A DNA stretch of 64,000 nucleotides, taken from positions 434,001-498,000 of the forward strand of contig CAWBOY010000007.1 in assembly GCA_963790585.1 (NCBI GenBank), read 5' to 3'. Source of the stretch: CAWBOY01 sp963790585. Lineage in GTDB: Bacteria; Planctomycetota; Planctomycetia; Gemmatales; Gemmataceae. Within the stretch, counting starts at the first letter, position 1; every line of letters begins with the position of its first letter. This document shows, piece by piece, positions 1 to 10,200 of this stretch. The notes under the pieces are model-generated. The model was not told the DNA's origin and did not search any database. It saw only the letters and a program-made list of their open reading frames with translations. A program made the translations under genes and the position numbers.

Positions 1-3000
1 AAGGCTCCAAGACGCGCGAACGACGACAACGACGATCTGCCGATACGGAAGCGCCCGATCCGGAACGAGTCTTCTGGAGGCATCCCGCTGCCTTTGATTC
101 TCGGCGGCGTCGGCGCGCTCATCGTCCTCATCGGTGGGGTCGTGGTCGTCGTCATCCTGATGATGAACCAAGGGCCGAGAGGGAACGGCCAGGACCAATT
201 CGCCAACAACGGCAATCAGGGGATGCAGGGACAGAACAATTTCGTCCCGAACGTGCAGAATAATCCGCAGCCAAGGCCACAAAACAACAATCCGCAGCCG
301 CAAAACAATAACAACCCCAGGCCGCAGAACAACAATAATCCAAACCCCGCCAACCAGGGCCTCGGCATGACGCCGTGGAAAGTCGATAGCGACGCAGCCG
401 GGAAAGTGGTCACGCTACCCGATAACGCTCGCGGCACGATCCCGCTTACAGGCTTCGATCCGAAAATGGCCTTTCCATCGCGGCCCAGTCCATTCGTGAT
501 GGTCAGCCAGTCTCAAGGGGCAACGAACATATACGAAATATGGGATCTTCTTAATTCCAAGAAGGTCGGCTCGCTCATTATTCCTGGCTTTCTTCCCGAG
601 CCTTACGTACTTAGCGCTGACGGAACTCTGTTTGCCAACAAAGCGCAGGATGGCGCCAAGAATTACATCGAGGTCTGGTCTACGGCAGGCACTGGAAAGC
701 GCCTCGCCCGCATTCTGCCGGCCGAAGGAACATTTGTCGATTTTCAATGGCTTGATTTCGTGGACGAAAACACGTTGATCTCCATGCGCCGAGACAAGCT
801 CGATGAAGTGTTCCAGGTCTGGGACATCAAGACGCAATCCCAGCTGCGGCAATTCACCGTGCAGGCGCACAACGACAAGAAAAAACTCGCTCTCAGTAAC
901 AATGGCAAGTATGTCGCTGTCGTCAGCCGAAATAGCGACCGTATCCTGATCTACGACACATCCACCGGCAATTTGACCGGCGAGGCCGAGATTCAAAAAG
1001 ACACTTTCGCTCCTGATTGTCAGGGATTGGCGTTCTCACCCGATGGCAAAGCGCTGGCGGGGATGTTCAACCTCATCAATACTGGTCGCATCATCGTCTG
1101 GAATCTGGCCGATGGGCAAATCAAGTCGGATCATCGGTTCTCCAAAACGATCCAGGATTTGTCGGGTATGGGGTTCAATTATAAAGGCCACACTCTCGAA
1201 TGGCTCGGCGATGGGTCGGGCTGGATCTGTTATGGCGCTGCGCTGATCGACGCGGAGAAAGGCGCGCTGTTTTATAAAATCCCCGTGGCCAACGCGTTTG
1301 ACACGACGCCACGGCGGCTATTCGGCCTGTCCAAAATAGTGGGAGTCAAAACGGGCGCGCAGAACAAGAAAATGCTGGTAATCGATACGCTGCCCAAGGA
1401 CCAGCTCGCGGCGGCCAAAGAAGCCGTGGCCTCCGGTGAGGATCCGGCGGCGACGAAACTTCCCAAGGCGAAGGAAGCCGACTGGGCGACGACGCGCGTC
1501 GTCGCACCCGGCGCTGGAGCGTGGAAGGCGTCGGCCGATCCAGCAGGGGCCGGCAAGGCGTTGGCCAAGAAAACGACGCTTCAAGGCAAAGCAGGCGACC
1601 TGGCGCGAATCTCCTTCGCCGGGCCGGAGGCGGGACAGGCCGTGGTCTTCTCGACCATTGGCACGAATGCCGCCAGCGCTCAAAAGCAGATTCACATCGA
1701 TCGTTACGATCTCGTCGGGGCGAAGTTTGTCAACGGCATGGACCTGTTCAAAGCCGAGCCGCAGCAGGGCCAGCAGTTGCAGATCGACGCCGACGTCAGC
1801 CCGGATGGAGCGTTCGTCGCCGTCCGCGAGCCGCACGACGGCAAGCGCGTCGATGTCTGGTCAATGGCCGACAACAAGCATGTCGTCGGCTGGCTGCCTT
1901 ACGACAAAGAAGGCGATCCTCTCGTTCGCTGGGTCGGTTTCCTCGACGCGAAACATGTCTTGACGCTCAATGGCGCGGGCAAGCTGGTCCTCTGGGATCT
2001 GCCCGATTGCAAGGCCGTCTGGTCGCTCGATGGTTGTAAGCAGCGCCCGGTCCTCAGCGCCGGCCGAAAGTATCTGGCCGCGTTCACGAGCGCTTCGATC
2101 GACCTGTTCGATGCCGCCGGTGAAGGCCAGGGCAGTTTTCAGGGTCAGGACTTCGCCAATGTCTGGGCGAGCGCGTTCAAGCCGGACGGCAAGGAGTTCG
2201 CTGCCGTCGTCCAGAAGACGGAGGGGGGCACAGCGCTCGTTCGCTGGGATGCCGCGAGCGGGGCGGCGCTGGGTGAGTTCCCGATTCAGATGGTGTCGAA
2301 CGATGTCTATCACACGGAGCTGAGGTGGTGTGGTCCCGATCAGCTGATGCATCAGACTCAGCTGATCGACCTGAAGCTAAAGATGGTGCCGTTCCTTTAC
2401 AACATCCCTGGCAAGGGCAAGCCAGCCAATGGCTCGCCCGACGGCCGCTATTGGTACGCCGTCGCGGCGCGGGACGACACGCAAGCGACGCTGACGAACC
2501 AGACTTTCCCTGACGCCGCCGGCAAGGCGTTGGCGGCCGACGTGGCCGCGAAGCGGATCACGCCGCTTCTCAGCCCCGGCATGTCAGTGAGCGTGCGCAT
2601 CGAGGGCGCTGCCCCGTCGAGCATTCCCGATTTTCAAAAGACGATCACCACCAATCTCGAGCGCAGCCTCAAGGCGAGTGGTATGGTGGTCGATGGTAAA
2701 GGAAAAATGACGCTGATCGTGACGTTCGCCCCGGAGAAGGCCACCGGGAAAAGCCAGGTCTACCACACCATTGGCCGAGGCACGGGCAACATCACGGTTA
2801 ACGAACAGCTGGTCGAGGCTCAGACCGTTCTGAAAGACCAGGCTGGCCAGGTCCTTCTGGAGCGCAAGCAATCCTTCAAGACGCCACAGCCTCACTTCGT
2901 CAATAATCGCAACAACGAGGACTTGAACACTTATCTCGGTAGATTGCTTTGGCAAAACTGCCAACAATGGGCCAATTCGATGGGCGTGCTCTCAAGCATG

Positions 3001-3060
3001 GTCCGGACGCCCAGCGGCGTCCAATCTTTGCCGCAGCCCGTCACGCTGACGGGAATATGA
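1..3060 (+). CDS. Membrane-anchored WD40/propeller-like protein, 5' end outside window
   Basis: The reading frame is open from base 1, so the start lies upstream of the window; 1019 residues are visible. A charged N-terminal stretch is followed by one hydrophobic segment (about residues 31-55) and an Asn/Gln/Pro-rich linker (about 56-120). The rest is repeat-like, with recurring LSxDGKxxA and VWDxxT-type blades typical of WD40/YVTN propellers. The last ~170 residues form a separate region. Planctomycetes often carry such proteins with a zinc-ribbon or kinase-like N-terminus, but that part is not visible. A single-pass membrane protein with an external propeller is inferred; ligand and function are unknown. 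The frame shows no break across 3 kb. A palindromic repeat follows the stop codon. Confidence 0.8.
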   Translation, partial: KAPRRANDDNDDLPIRKRPIRNESSGGIPLPLILGGVGALIVLIGGVVVVVILMMNQGPRGNGQDQFANNGNQGMQGQNNFVPNVQNNPQPRPQNNNPQPQNNNNPRPQNNNNPNPANQGLGMTPWKVDSDAAGKVVTLPDNARGTIPLTGFDPKMAFPSRPSPFVMVSQSQGATNIYEIWDLLNSKKVGSLIIPGFLPEPYVLSADGTLFANKAQDGAKNYIEVWSTAGTGKRLARILPAEGTFVDFQWLDFVDENTLISMRRDKLDEVFQVWDIKTQSQLRQFTVQAHNDKKKLALSNNGKYVAVVSRNSDRILIYDTSTGNLTGEAEIQKDTFAPDCQGLAFSPDGKALAGMFNLINTGRIIVWNLADGQIKSDHRFSKTIQDLSGMGFNYKGHTLEWLGDGSGWICYGAALIDAEKGALFYKIPVANAFDTTPRRLFGLSKIVGVKTGAQNKKMLVIDTLPKDQLAAAKEAVASGEDPAATKLPKAKEADWATTRVVAPGAGAWKASADPAGAGKALAKKTTLQGKAGDLARISFAGPEAGQAVVFSTIGTNAASAQKQIHIDRYDLVGAKFVNGMDLFKAEPQQGQQLQIDADVSPDGAFVAVREPHDGKRVDVWSMADNKHVVGWLPYDKEGDPLVRWVGFLDAKHVLTLNGAGKLVLWDLPDCKAVWSLDGCKQRPVLSAGRKYLAAFTSASIDLFDAAGEGQGSFQGQDFANVWASAFKPDGKEFAAVVQKTEGGTALVRWDAASGAALGEFPIQMVSNDVYHTELRWCGPDQLMHQTQLIDLKLKMVPFLYNIPGKGKPANGSPDGRYWYAVAARDDTQATLTNQTFPDAAGKALAADVAAKRITPLLSPGMSVSVRIEGAAPSSIPDFQKTITTNLERSLKASGMVVDGKGKMTLIVTFAPEKATGKSQVYHTIGRGTGNITVNEQLVEAQTVLKDQAGQVLLERKQSFKTPQPHFVNNRNNEDLNTYLGRLLWQNCQQWANSMGVLSSMVRTPSGVQSLPQPVTLTGI

Positions 3061-3070
3061 GCGGATCCTT

Positions 3071-3157
3071 TATATAGCCCCCGGCTTGCTGAGGGTGAAT
3101 TACGTCTGACAATCGGTTACCAGCGTAATTCACCGCCGGCAAGCCGGGGGTTCTATA
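3071..3157. repeat. Palindromic repeat, TATATAGCCCCCGGCTTGC family, copy 1
   Basis: The arms TATATAGCCCCCGGCTTGC and GCAAGCCGGGGGTTCTATA flank an inner inverted pair ending GGTGAATTACG / CGTAATTCACC. The same arm sequence recurs at 14828-14922 and 22376-22750. It sits 10 bp past a stop codon, so it could also act as a transcription end. The remaining gap to 3382 shows nothing I recognise. Confidence 0.8.
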
Positions 3158-3382
3158 GCAACATATTTCGATAGATTGCCTGAGCTAAACCGTCTATACT
3201 CCCAGACGCCCAGGCTGAATCAGCTTATTAGAATTCGATGAATCCAAAAAATATGTAGGCGCGGGGGGCGAAAAACCGCATGATAGAAGCATCCATTGCT
3301 CTACACGCTCGCGCCGGACCACGCCGGCTCGGACCTGCTGCCCGCTCGGACAGCCCTGACGGATCGCACGTGAGGGGACTCG

Positions 3383-6300
3383 ATGACGCTTAGGGATCGG
3401 TCTACTCAGGACGAAAGAGCCCCCGCTCCTGCTCGGCTGGCAACGCCTTCCGGCTCTGCTCCCTCTCGTTCATGGGAAAATCTGTTCGCCCTCGCTCCGC
3501 CCGCGCGGCAACGCGAATTGCTCGCACTCGCCCAAAATCAGGGCGGTTTACTCCACGCTCATCAAATCCAAGCGATGCCGACGCGCCGGCCGAGTCTGGC
3601 CGCGCTGTTGAGCGGCCAACTCGACGAACTCGAACCACTCATCCCGCCCGTCGTCGAGGGAATCGATCCCGCGCTCGATCCACGGCAACGCGAGGCCGTC
3701 GCTCGCGCTTTGTCGACACCGGATTTCTGTCTGATTCAGGGCTGGCCCGGCACCGGCAAGTCGCGCATCATCCGCGAAATCATCCTCCAGGCGACGGCTC
3801 GGGGCGAACGTGTCCTGTTCCTAGCCGCTTCAACAGCTGCTATTGATCAGGTGCTCGAATCGATCAACGGCAACACAGATCTCTTAACGCTGCGGTGCCC
3901 GACCCCAGGCGAGCGGCCCGAAGACATTTCGCCCTGTCTGCGGCGGCTGTCGTTCACCGACCAGCTGCGCTCGTTCGAGGATCAGACGGTCCGGCCCGCC
4001 CGCCAAACTCTGGCCGAGGCGGTCGGCCGCCAACAGGCACGCAGCCGCGAAGAGGCCGTTTGGTCCCAGCTTCATGCCTTGGCCAAGCAACATCAGGAGA
4101 TCGCCGCGCAACAGGCGCGCTTGACCGAACGCCGGGCCGCCGTCGCCGACGCGGTGGCGACCGAATGTGAGGCAGCGCCCGAGAGCTTGTCGCCATTTCA
4201 ATTGCGCTGGCAACAATCCTCCCGCCGCTTCAACACGGAGACCGCTCAACTCGAGACGACGCTCAATGCCTTACGTAGCAAGGCCGAGGAGGCCCGGTCG
4301 CGCCAGGCGACAGCGGCGACCGAACTTGCAAAGCTACAGCCCTTGGCCGATGCCAAAAAAGCCGGACGCTGGTGGTCGATCGCTTACTGGCGCGCCGGTG
4401 CGGCTATTATCGGCCAGATCGATGCGTTGCTGCGGGCGGTCGAAGCGGAGAAGGCGGACGTGGCGCAACTCGACATTCTTGTCGAGGAACAAGCCGCGGC
4501 ACTGAATCGGCATCGCGCGGCGGTGCGTGCCGAACTCGCTCAGCTACGGGAAAGCGAAATCGCCAGCCGACAAGGTTCGCTCGGGGACGAACAAAGTGCC
4601 CTCGATAACGAGCAACGCAAGCTAACCGAGCAATGGCAATCAGCGCTCGCGCTGCTCTGTTCCGACACGCTTGCGCCGACGGAGCCAACCGTGGCCGCCG
4701 TGGCTGCGGCGCGGGCCGCGCGCGACCAGGCGTGCGCTGACGAGACACGAAAACACCACGAAGCCCGGCAATGGGCCGAAGCGCTCGAGCAGGCTCTGCC
4801 CGGTTTGCCCGATCGGCTGCGCGACGGCGCCAGCGTTGTTGCCGCAACGACGGCGGCCTTCCTGAAAGATCCGCATTATGGAGAACGCGCCCAGAATGCT
4901 TCTCCCTTCGACTTGCTGCTCATTGATGAGGCGGAAACAATCACCGATGCCGAACTCCAGGCCGGCGCTCGACGGGCGCAGGCGCTGGGTGCTCGTCGGC
5001 CAACCCGACCTCGCCGAAGTCCATCGCGTGCCGTCGCGCTCCTCTCTCTCGGGCAATACGCCGCTGCCCGGATTGCTGCGCCTCAGTCTCTTCCAACGCC
5101 TATGGAGCCGGCTACATTGCGACGCCGGTCGGCTTGACTGCGCCTGGCACAAGCGCGGCGATCGACTTGTCTGTTGCTTGCGACCTCTCAGTGCTGAATT
5201 GATGCCCTATGTCGAATGCGAGCCAGTCGCCGATCGTCCCGAGATCGAGATCTGCATCGTGAGCCCACCGCGCCAGACACCCCAGCTGGCAGAGGTCGTC
5301 TTCCCCGGCTCGATGAGCATCCGAGAAGCAAAAGAGTATATCTATCGGGAAATGGAGGAACTCTCGATCGAAGTCGACGGTTCCACCGTTACTTGGGTCG
5401 AATCGTCGACAGGCCCAAGCCTGTGGTTGAGCGATCGCTCAGGTGTCTCCCCTCTCCCTCTGGGAGAGGGGTCGGGGGTGAGGGCTGACCCGCGCCAAAA
5501 CTTAACCCCCTCACCCCAACCCCTCTCCCCCTTCGGGGGCGAGGGGCTAGGTCGTGCTCCGATTTCCTCCTCAGAGGACAAGAAGCTTCCTGACGATACT
5601 GTTGCCGTCTCGCTGTGCCAGGGAGTGACCGAGCAGGTCGGCTCGCACAGCTCATTGGAACGGTTACCTTCGCAAACGGTGCGACTCGACTTCGATCGCT
5701 CCGTCGGTTGGGATCTCACGAAAGCGGCTCATTGGGTCGAGAAGCATTTGCACCTTCACCCGCTTGGGCGAACAGTGCAACTCAACAGGCCGCATCGCAT
5801 GTGCCGCGAGCTGGCCCGCGTTTTGGCGAGTATCCTAAGTGAAGACGAAGGTGCCGACGCCGATGCGGCGACGGCCTTCGAGTTCATCACCGTTCCGAGT
5901 CTGCCCGTCGATGAGCCGCGCCGCTCCAGCGACGGTGAGAGCCAATTGCGCAACGGTGGCGTGGCCACGGCGGTCAAGCCGCGGATCGCGCGCGGCGGGG
6001 CTGGCCTGGAGATCGACCTGAGCGATCCGCGCCGGCCAGACGCCATGCCCTCCGAGCTGCGCGCGTTGCTGCCGCGACAAGGGCTGGCCAATTATCTCGA
6101 AGCGCTCGCCGTCGTCCGCAGGCTCGAAAGCCTGGTCGCCGACCCAGCCTTCCATGCCGAGGCCATCGAATGGCAACGAGCGCGCGCAATCGATTGTGAG
6201 CAGCGCTCGTCTAGCCAAATATCAGCTCACAGCCATCATCCGGCCATCGCCGTCATGGCGCTTTACCCCGCCCAGGTCGAGTTATTGCGGCTCCTCATCA

Positions 6301-6665
6301 AGCGCTCGCCGCTCTTGGCAGCGACCGACTTGACCATCGAAATCGGCCTGCCCACGGCCTTTCGCCAGCGTGAATGCCTGGCCGCCCTTATCAGCTTAAC
6401 GCGCAGTCATAGCCATCGCGCCGTCACGTTCGGCGAAGGGCCCAAACAATTGACGCTAGGCTTGACCCGCGCCTCCAAACGCCTGATCCTGTGCGGCGAT
6501 CCAGGCACTTTGGCTCGCCGCGCCCAGTGGAACGGCCCGGTCGACCACCTCGACGAAGCCGATTCCGCCCACGAGCGCGGCTTGATCGCCCGTCTCCTTC
6601 CCCACACCCAGGGAGCCGTCAATCGGACTGGCCCCGCTCGCATGAGAGAAGGCAGCAGCGTATGA
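3383..6665 (+). CDS. SF1 (UPF1/DNA2-like) helicase-type ATPase with long coiled-coil insertion; one frame break
   Basis: An N-terminal part (~130 residues) precedes Walker A (GWPGTGKSR, about residue 120). About 300 residues rich in Gln, Ala, Glu and Arg, probably coiled coil, then separate it from Walker B (LLLIDEAE, about 515). The frame changes near 4965-4985: the upstream frame ends with that motif and the downstream frame resumes with WVLVGQPDLAE. The second half carries FRQRECLAALISL and LGLTRASKRLILCGD, which match helicase motifs V and VI. Joined length is about 1094 residues. The break is probably a sequence error, since both halves keep family motifs. A palindromic repeat is embedded in frame at 5449-5550. 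The stop overlaps the next start in ATGA, so the two genes are probably translationally coupled. Nucleic-acid unwinding or remodelling is inferred. Confidence 0.75.
5449..5550. repeat. Palindromic repeat embedded in frame in the helicase gene
   Basis: CCCTCTCCC...GGGAGAGGGG and CCCCTCACCCC...CCCCTTCGGGGG form an imperfect inverted repeat. It is read as SPLPLGEGSGVRA and LTPSPQPLSPFGGEG without a stop. The composition is unlike the surrounding codons, which suggests insertion into the gene. A related hairpin lies after the gene ending at 55611. Confidence 0.75.
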
Positions 6666-7696
6666 CCGCTGCCGCGGCGCTGTTTTCACCTCCGAATCGG
6701 TCACTGTTGGCATGGTCGCGCGACCTCGCCTCCAGGCAACCGCGCCGATTGTGGGTCGCTTCCCTCTGGTTTCACCATGTCGAGGCCATGGCGACGGTCG
6801 CCCGCCTGACCCGACTTGACCCCCTGCGACTCGCCCTACTAAAACGATTGCTGTCTCCATCGGCGCACGCGGAGCTACCTCCTCTCGACCGCCTTTGGTC
6901 GGCCCACTTGCTCCGGTCGCTAAGCCAAGACGGCCTCATCGAACTCGGAAACGACGGCCCGCAGCTAACCCCGGAAGGGCGAGCTGCCATCACGCAGGGT
7001 TCGTTTACCACGCGCGTCGAGGAACGGCGCTCATTCACCTTTCTCGACAACACCGCGTGTCATCGACCGCCGCACTATCTGCATTTGCACCGCGCACTCC
7101 ACAGCGCGGCCAAGGCCCCCGAAGGCTGGACCTTTGACCCAAGGCTGCTATCCGGCTGCGTCGCCCAATCGGCCGCCTGGAAACAGGCTCATCAATTCCC
7201 CGACGACATCCTCGCCATCCCCCTCGCCGCCGATGCCGCATCTTGGCAACGTATCGTCATCGATCATCCGGAACAGGCTCCCCTGGTCCTGATCGAGATG
7301 GCCGACGGCTCCGCTGCCTCGACACTTCACGCCTTCACCATTCGCATGGAGAACTGGACTCTGTTCCGCGACGCCCCGCTCTTTTCCCTGCCCACCGACT
7401 GGCGCGACGTCCTCCCCGACCTCAACACCGAACCGACCCTCGACGACTGGCGCCACGCCTGGCTCGCCTGGTCGCAACCCCACGGCATCCCCCACGACGA
7501 AGCCGCGAAATGTCCGCTGTCGTACACGCCAGGCAAGGTTCACATAAAAGCATCGAAGCGACTTTTCGACATGCTAAGGACACAAAAAGGCGAGCCGTTA
7601 AAGAACGACGCCTGTCTCCTCGCCGGCAACAACCGCTGCCGCCTGATGGCGCTTTTAGAGATTGAGGCAAGCGTTGGAGTTGGGTCTGAGGGGTGA
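6662..7696 (+). CDS. Protein of unknown function with winged-helix-like N-terminal region, partner of the helicase
   Basis: The start at 6662 is chosen because it forms an ATGA overlap with the helicase stop; a longer in-frame extension would run inside that gene. The product is 344 residues. Residues ~30-125 have the look of a winged helix: a helical stretch with LSPSAHAELPPLDRLWSAH, then LLRSLSQDGLIEL and LTPEGRAAI, as in MarR-like domains. The remaining ~200 residues are not recognised. No signal peptide or membrane segment is seen. The coupling suggests it works with the helicase, for example as a DNA-recognition subunit; this is inference from context only. Confidence 0.65.
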   Translation: MTAAAALFSPPNRSLLAWSRDLASRQPRRLWVASLWFHHVEAMATVARLTRLDPLRLALLKRLLSPSAHAELPPLDRLWSAHLLRSLSQDGLIELGNDGPQLTPEGRAAITQGSFTTRVEERRSFTFLDNTACHRPPHYLHLHRALHSAAKAPEGWTFDPRLLSGCVAQSAAWKQAHQFPDDILAIPLAADAASWQRIVIDHPEQAPLVLIEMADGSAASTLHAFTIRMENWTLFRDAPLFSLPTDWRDVLPDLNTEPTLDDWRHAWLAWSQPHGIPHDEAAKCPLSYTPGKVHIKASKRLFDMLRTQKGEPLKNDACLLAGNNRCRLMALLEIEASVGVGSEG

Positions 7697-7763
7697 CGGA
7701 GTATTTGTATTACCGAGCCTGAGGCGTGAGCGAAGGGACACTTCTTTTTTTCTTTTTATACAC

Positions 7764-9134
7764 TTAGACCTCAAGCTTGGACGCAATGCCGCCGCGACGA
7801 ATCCGCGGGATCAACGGCAACATCGCCAGTAGCAAAAAGGCTCCAAAAAGATATGGCAACAAATGATTCGCCGTTGCTTTGTACAAACCGAGCCCCGCGA
7901 TCGGGCCCAAGATCCGAGCGAGTGCCGATGCCGATTGATTCACGCCCAGGATCTCGCCTTGTTTCTCCGGGTCGCTGCGGCGTGAGATCAGGGCCTGCGC
8001 CGACGGTGTCAAAAGTGCGAAACCAACAACCGCCAAAGTTAGCGCTATGAGTTGGCATGTCAATAATGTGGGAAAAGATGCTAATTGACTCGTAGCCAGC
8101 CAGCTCACGCCGCCGAGACTCAATACCCCAAGGCCCATGAGCGTCAGACCAACGGCGATGAACGTCGTCTCCGTGACGCGATTGGCCAAGCGTCGATAGA
8201 TGACGCCTTGGGTCAGCATCAACACGAAACCAACATAAGCGAACACGAGAAAGTTGTTCTCCAATTGCACGCCGAGCACATCCGAATTGAGCAACGATAG
8301 CGTCACTTCAAAACTGGCGAAACCCAGCGTCGCCAGGAAGAACGTCAACACCACCGGAGCCACGGCAGGATTGCGGAACACCGTGACGAGCGCTTGCGTG
8401 TCGAGCCATTTTTTCGCAGTCGGTGCCGCGCCGAAACGGCGTGTCTCCGGCATCAAGATGATGCCGAGCATCAGGGCGATAAAGGAGAGACCGGCGGCGG
8501 TGTAGCCGATGATGCCGAAGTGATTGGGAAACCAATAAAGCGAGCCGGCCCCGAGGAGCGGCCCGAAGGTAAACCCGATGCCGAAGGCGGCGCCGATCAG
8601 GGCCATGCCATGTTTCCGCTTCTCCGGCGCTGTCGAGTCGGCGATGACGGCCTGGGCAGTCGAAATCGTCGCGCCGGCGATGCCGGCGCCGATCCGAGCG
8701 GCGAACAGCAACGTCAGCGCGAGCGAAGCCGCCTCCGCCGTGCGCGGCAAATCGGAGGCATAGCCGAACAGCGTGTAGAAGATTACCGAACCCACGAGAC
8801 CAACCAACAACACCGGGCGGCGACCGATCCGATCGGAAAGTCGGCCCCATACCGGGGCGAAGATGAATTGCATGGCCGAGAACGAGGCCATCAGCAGACC
8901 CACGATCAATCCGCCCGTCGGCGAATTTTTGCCGCCCGGGACGATCTGCACGACATACGAATCGCTATAAAGCGGTAGTAACGGCAGGACGATGCCAAAG
9001 CCCAGCAAGTCGACGAAGACGACGAGGAAGACGATCAGCAACGGCCGCCAATTCGTGCCGCTCGGCGGCAAAGCCGACGCGGGCTGAGTAGTGTTCGGAG
9101 CGGGGGAAGCGGCTTCAAGGACTGGTTCGGACAT
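7764..9134 (-). CDS. MFS exporter of the DHA1/TetA type
   Basis: The 456-residue product starts at the ATG at 9134 (MSEPVLEAAS); an upstream extension in the same frame lacks family character. Twelve hydrophobic segments can be traced. The cytoplasmic loop 2-3 carries GRLSDRIGRRPVLL, the classic MFS motif A. Loop 8-9 has a shorter version (RLANRVTE). TetA-like members are proton-driven drug or metabolite exporters, but the substrate cannot be told here. It is divergently transcribed from the exonuclease gene at 9359. A short repeat unit (GAGCCTGAGGCGTGAGCGAA, 7717-7736) lies just past its stop. Confidence 0.85.
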   Translation of the reverse strand: MSEPVLEAASPAPNTTQPASALPPSGTNWRPLLIVFLVVFVDLLGFGIVLPLLPLYSDSYVVQIVPGGKNSPTGGLIVGLLMASFSAMQFIFAPVWGRLSDRIGRRPVLLVGLVGSVIFYTLFGYASDLPRTAEAASLALTLLFAARIGAGIAGATISTAQAVIADSTAPEKRKHGMALIGAAFGIGFTFGPLLGAGSLYWFPNHFGIIGYTAAGLSFIALMLGIILMPETRRFGAAPTAKKWLDTQALVTVFRNPAVAPVVLTFFLATLGFASFEVTLSLLNSDVLGVQLENNFLVFAYVGFVLMLTQGVIYRRLANRVTETTFIAVGLTLMGLGVLSLGGVSWLATSQLASFPTLLTCQLIALTLAVVGFALLTPSAQALISRRSDPEKQGEILGVNQSASALARILGPIAGLGLYKATANHLLPYLFGAFLLLAMLPLIPRIRRGGIASKLEV

Positions 9135-9358
9135 CGTTCGCCTTCCAATGCAGCTGCGCGTGGGGTTCCGTACCATATTGTTATACCGCCGCCTGTCGCT
9201 AATGACGAGGACGCCGCCCGCACCCGCGTAATCCGCAAGGTTGCGCGGTTTCAACGATTTTGACGATACGGCAACGACACTTTGACTCTTGACGATGCCG
9301 CAAAGGTCGATCATCCTTGAGAGGATACCTAATCGCGTTCCTCGCCAGGCGGTAGATC

Positions 9359-10189
9359 ATGGATAGCCAGGTCATCGGCGCTCAGATCCGTGCCAACCGG
9401 GCGCAACGGCTCACGACCAAGTCCGACACAGCCTATCTCGTGATGGACACCGAGAGCATCCCCGACGGTCGGCTGCTGGCCCAGGTCAAATATCCCGACG
9501 ACATTCTCACTCCCGAAGCAGCGATCGAGCGCGCCCAGGCCGAGGCCCGCGAAGCATCGTTCACCGGCTCCGACTTTCTTCCGGTCACGTTTCAAATCCC
9601 GATCTCCGTCTGTGTCTTGCGTGTCGCCGCCGACTACACGCTGCAAAAGCTGACCTGCCTCGACGCACCGCAATATCGCACGCCGGAAATCGTGCGTCTC
9701 TTTTGGATGGGAGTCGCTCGCTACCGCGCCAAGCTCGTGACGTTCAATGGCCGAGGCTTCGATCTGCCCCTGATGGAGCTGGCGGCATTCCGTTACGGTT
9801 GCCAGGCGGCGGATTATTTTCATCGCAGCCGGGACCGTTATCGGGGCAATCAGATCGACTTGTTCGATTGGATGTCCAATTTCGGCGCTTGCCGTCTCCA
9901 GGGCGGTCTCAATCTGCTGGCGAAATTGTTGGGTAAGCCCGGCAAGATGGGAGTCGCCGGCGATCAAGTCTATGAGATGTACCGGGCCGGCCGTATCCGC
10001 GAGATCAACGACTACTGCATGTGCGACACGCTTGATACGTATTTTGTCTTTTTGAGAACACGCGTGCTGACTGGCGAATTGTCGTTGGAAGAAGAGCAAT
10101 CGTTAATCCATCGTGCTCGTGCCTGGATCGCGACGCAAGCTCTCGACACGCCGGCACTGGCACAATATCTGGAGAACTGGGAGGAGTGA
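9359..10189 (+). CDS. Predicted 3'-5' exonuclease, PolB-exonuclease-like (DNA_pol_B_exo2 type)
   Basis: The 276-residue protein has a DnaQ-like fold signature. MDTESIP (D30, E32) is the first metal-binding motif, FNGRGFDLP (about 127-135) the second, and the DYCMCDTLDTYFVF stretch (about 217) supplies the late Asp residues. The length and the absence of a polymerase domain fit the stand-alone family of predicted exonucleases related to the PolB proofreading domain. Activity on single-stranded DNA ends is the family expectation. It is divergent from the MFS gene and convergent with the glycosyltransferase gene, whose stop lies 12 bp away. Confidence 0.85.
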   Translation: MDSQVIGAQIRANRAQRLTTKSDTAYLVMDTESIPDGRLLAQVKYPDDILTPEAAIERAQAEAREASFTGSDFLPVTFQIPISVCVLRVAADYTLQKLTCLDAPQYRTPEIVRLFWMGVARYRAKLVTFNGRGFDLPLMELAAFRYGCQAADYFHRSRDRYRGNQIDLFDWMSNFGACRLQGGLNLLAKLLGKPGKMGVAGDQVYEMYRAGRIREINDYCMCDTLDTYFVFLRTRVLTGELSLEEEQSLIHRARAWIATQALDTPALAQYLENWEE

Positions 10190-10200
10190 GAGACTGTCCG

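Noticed and set aside
415..996. Long open frame on the minus strand inside the first gene
   Set aside because: It lies wholly within the propeller gene, has no family character and reflects high GC content.
7700..7763. Terminator for the MFS or helicase operon
   Set aside because: There is a T-rich run (CTTCTTTTTTTCTTTTTATA), but I could not find a convincing stem before it.
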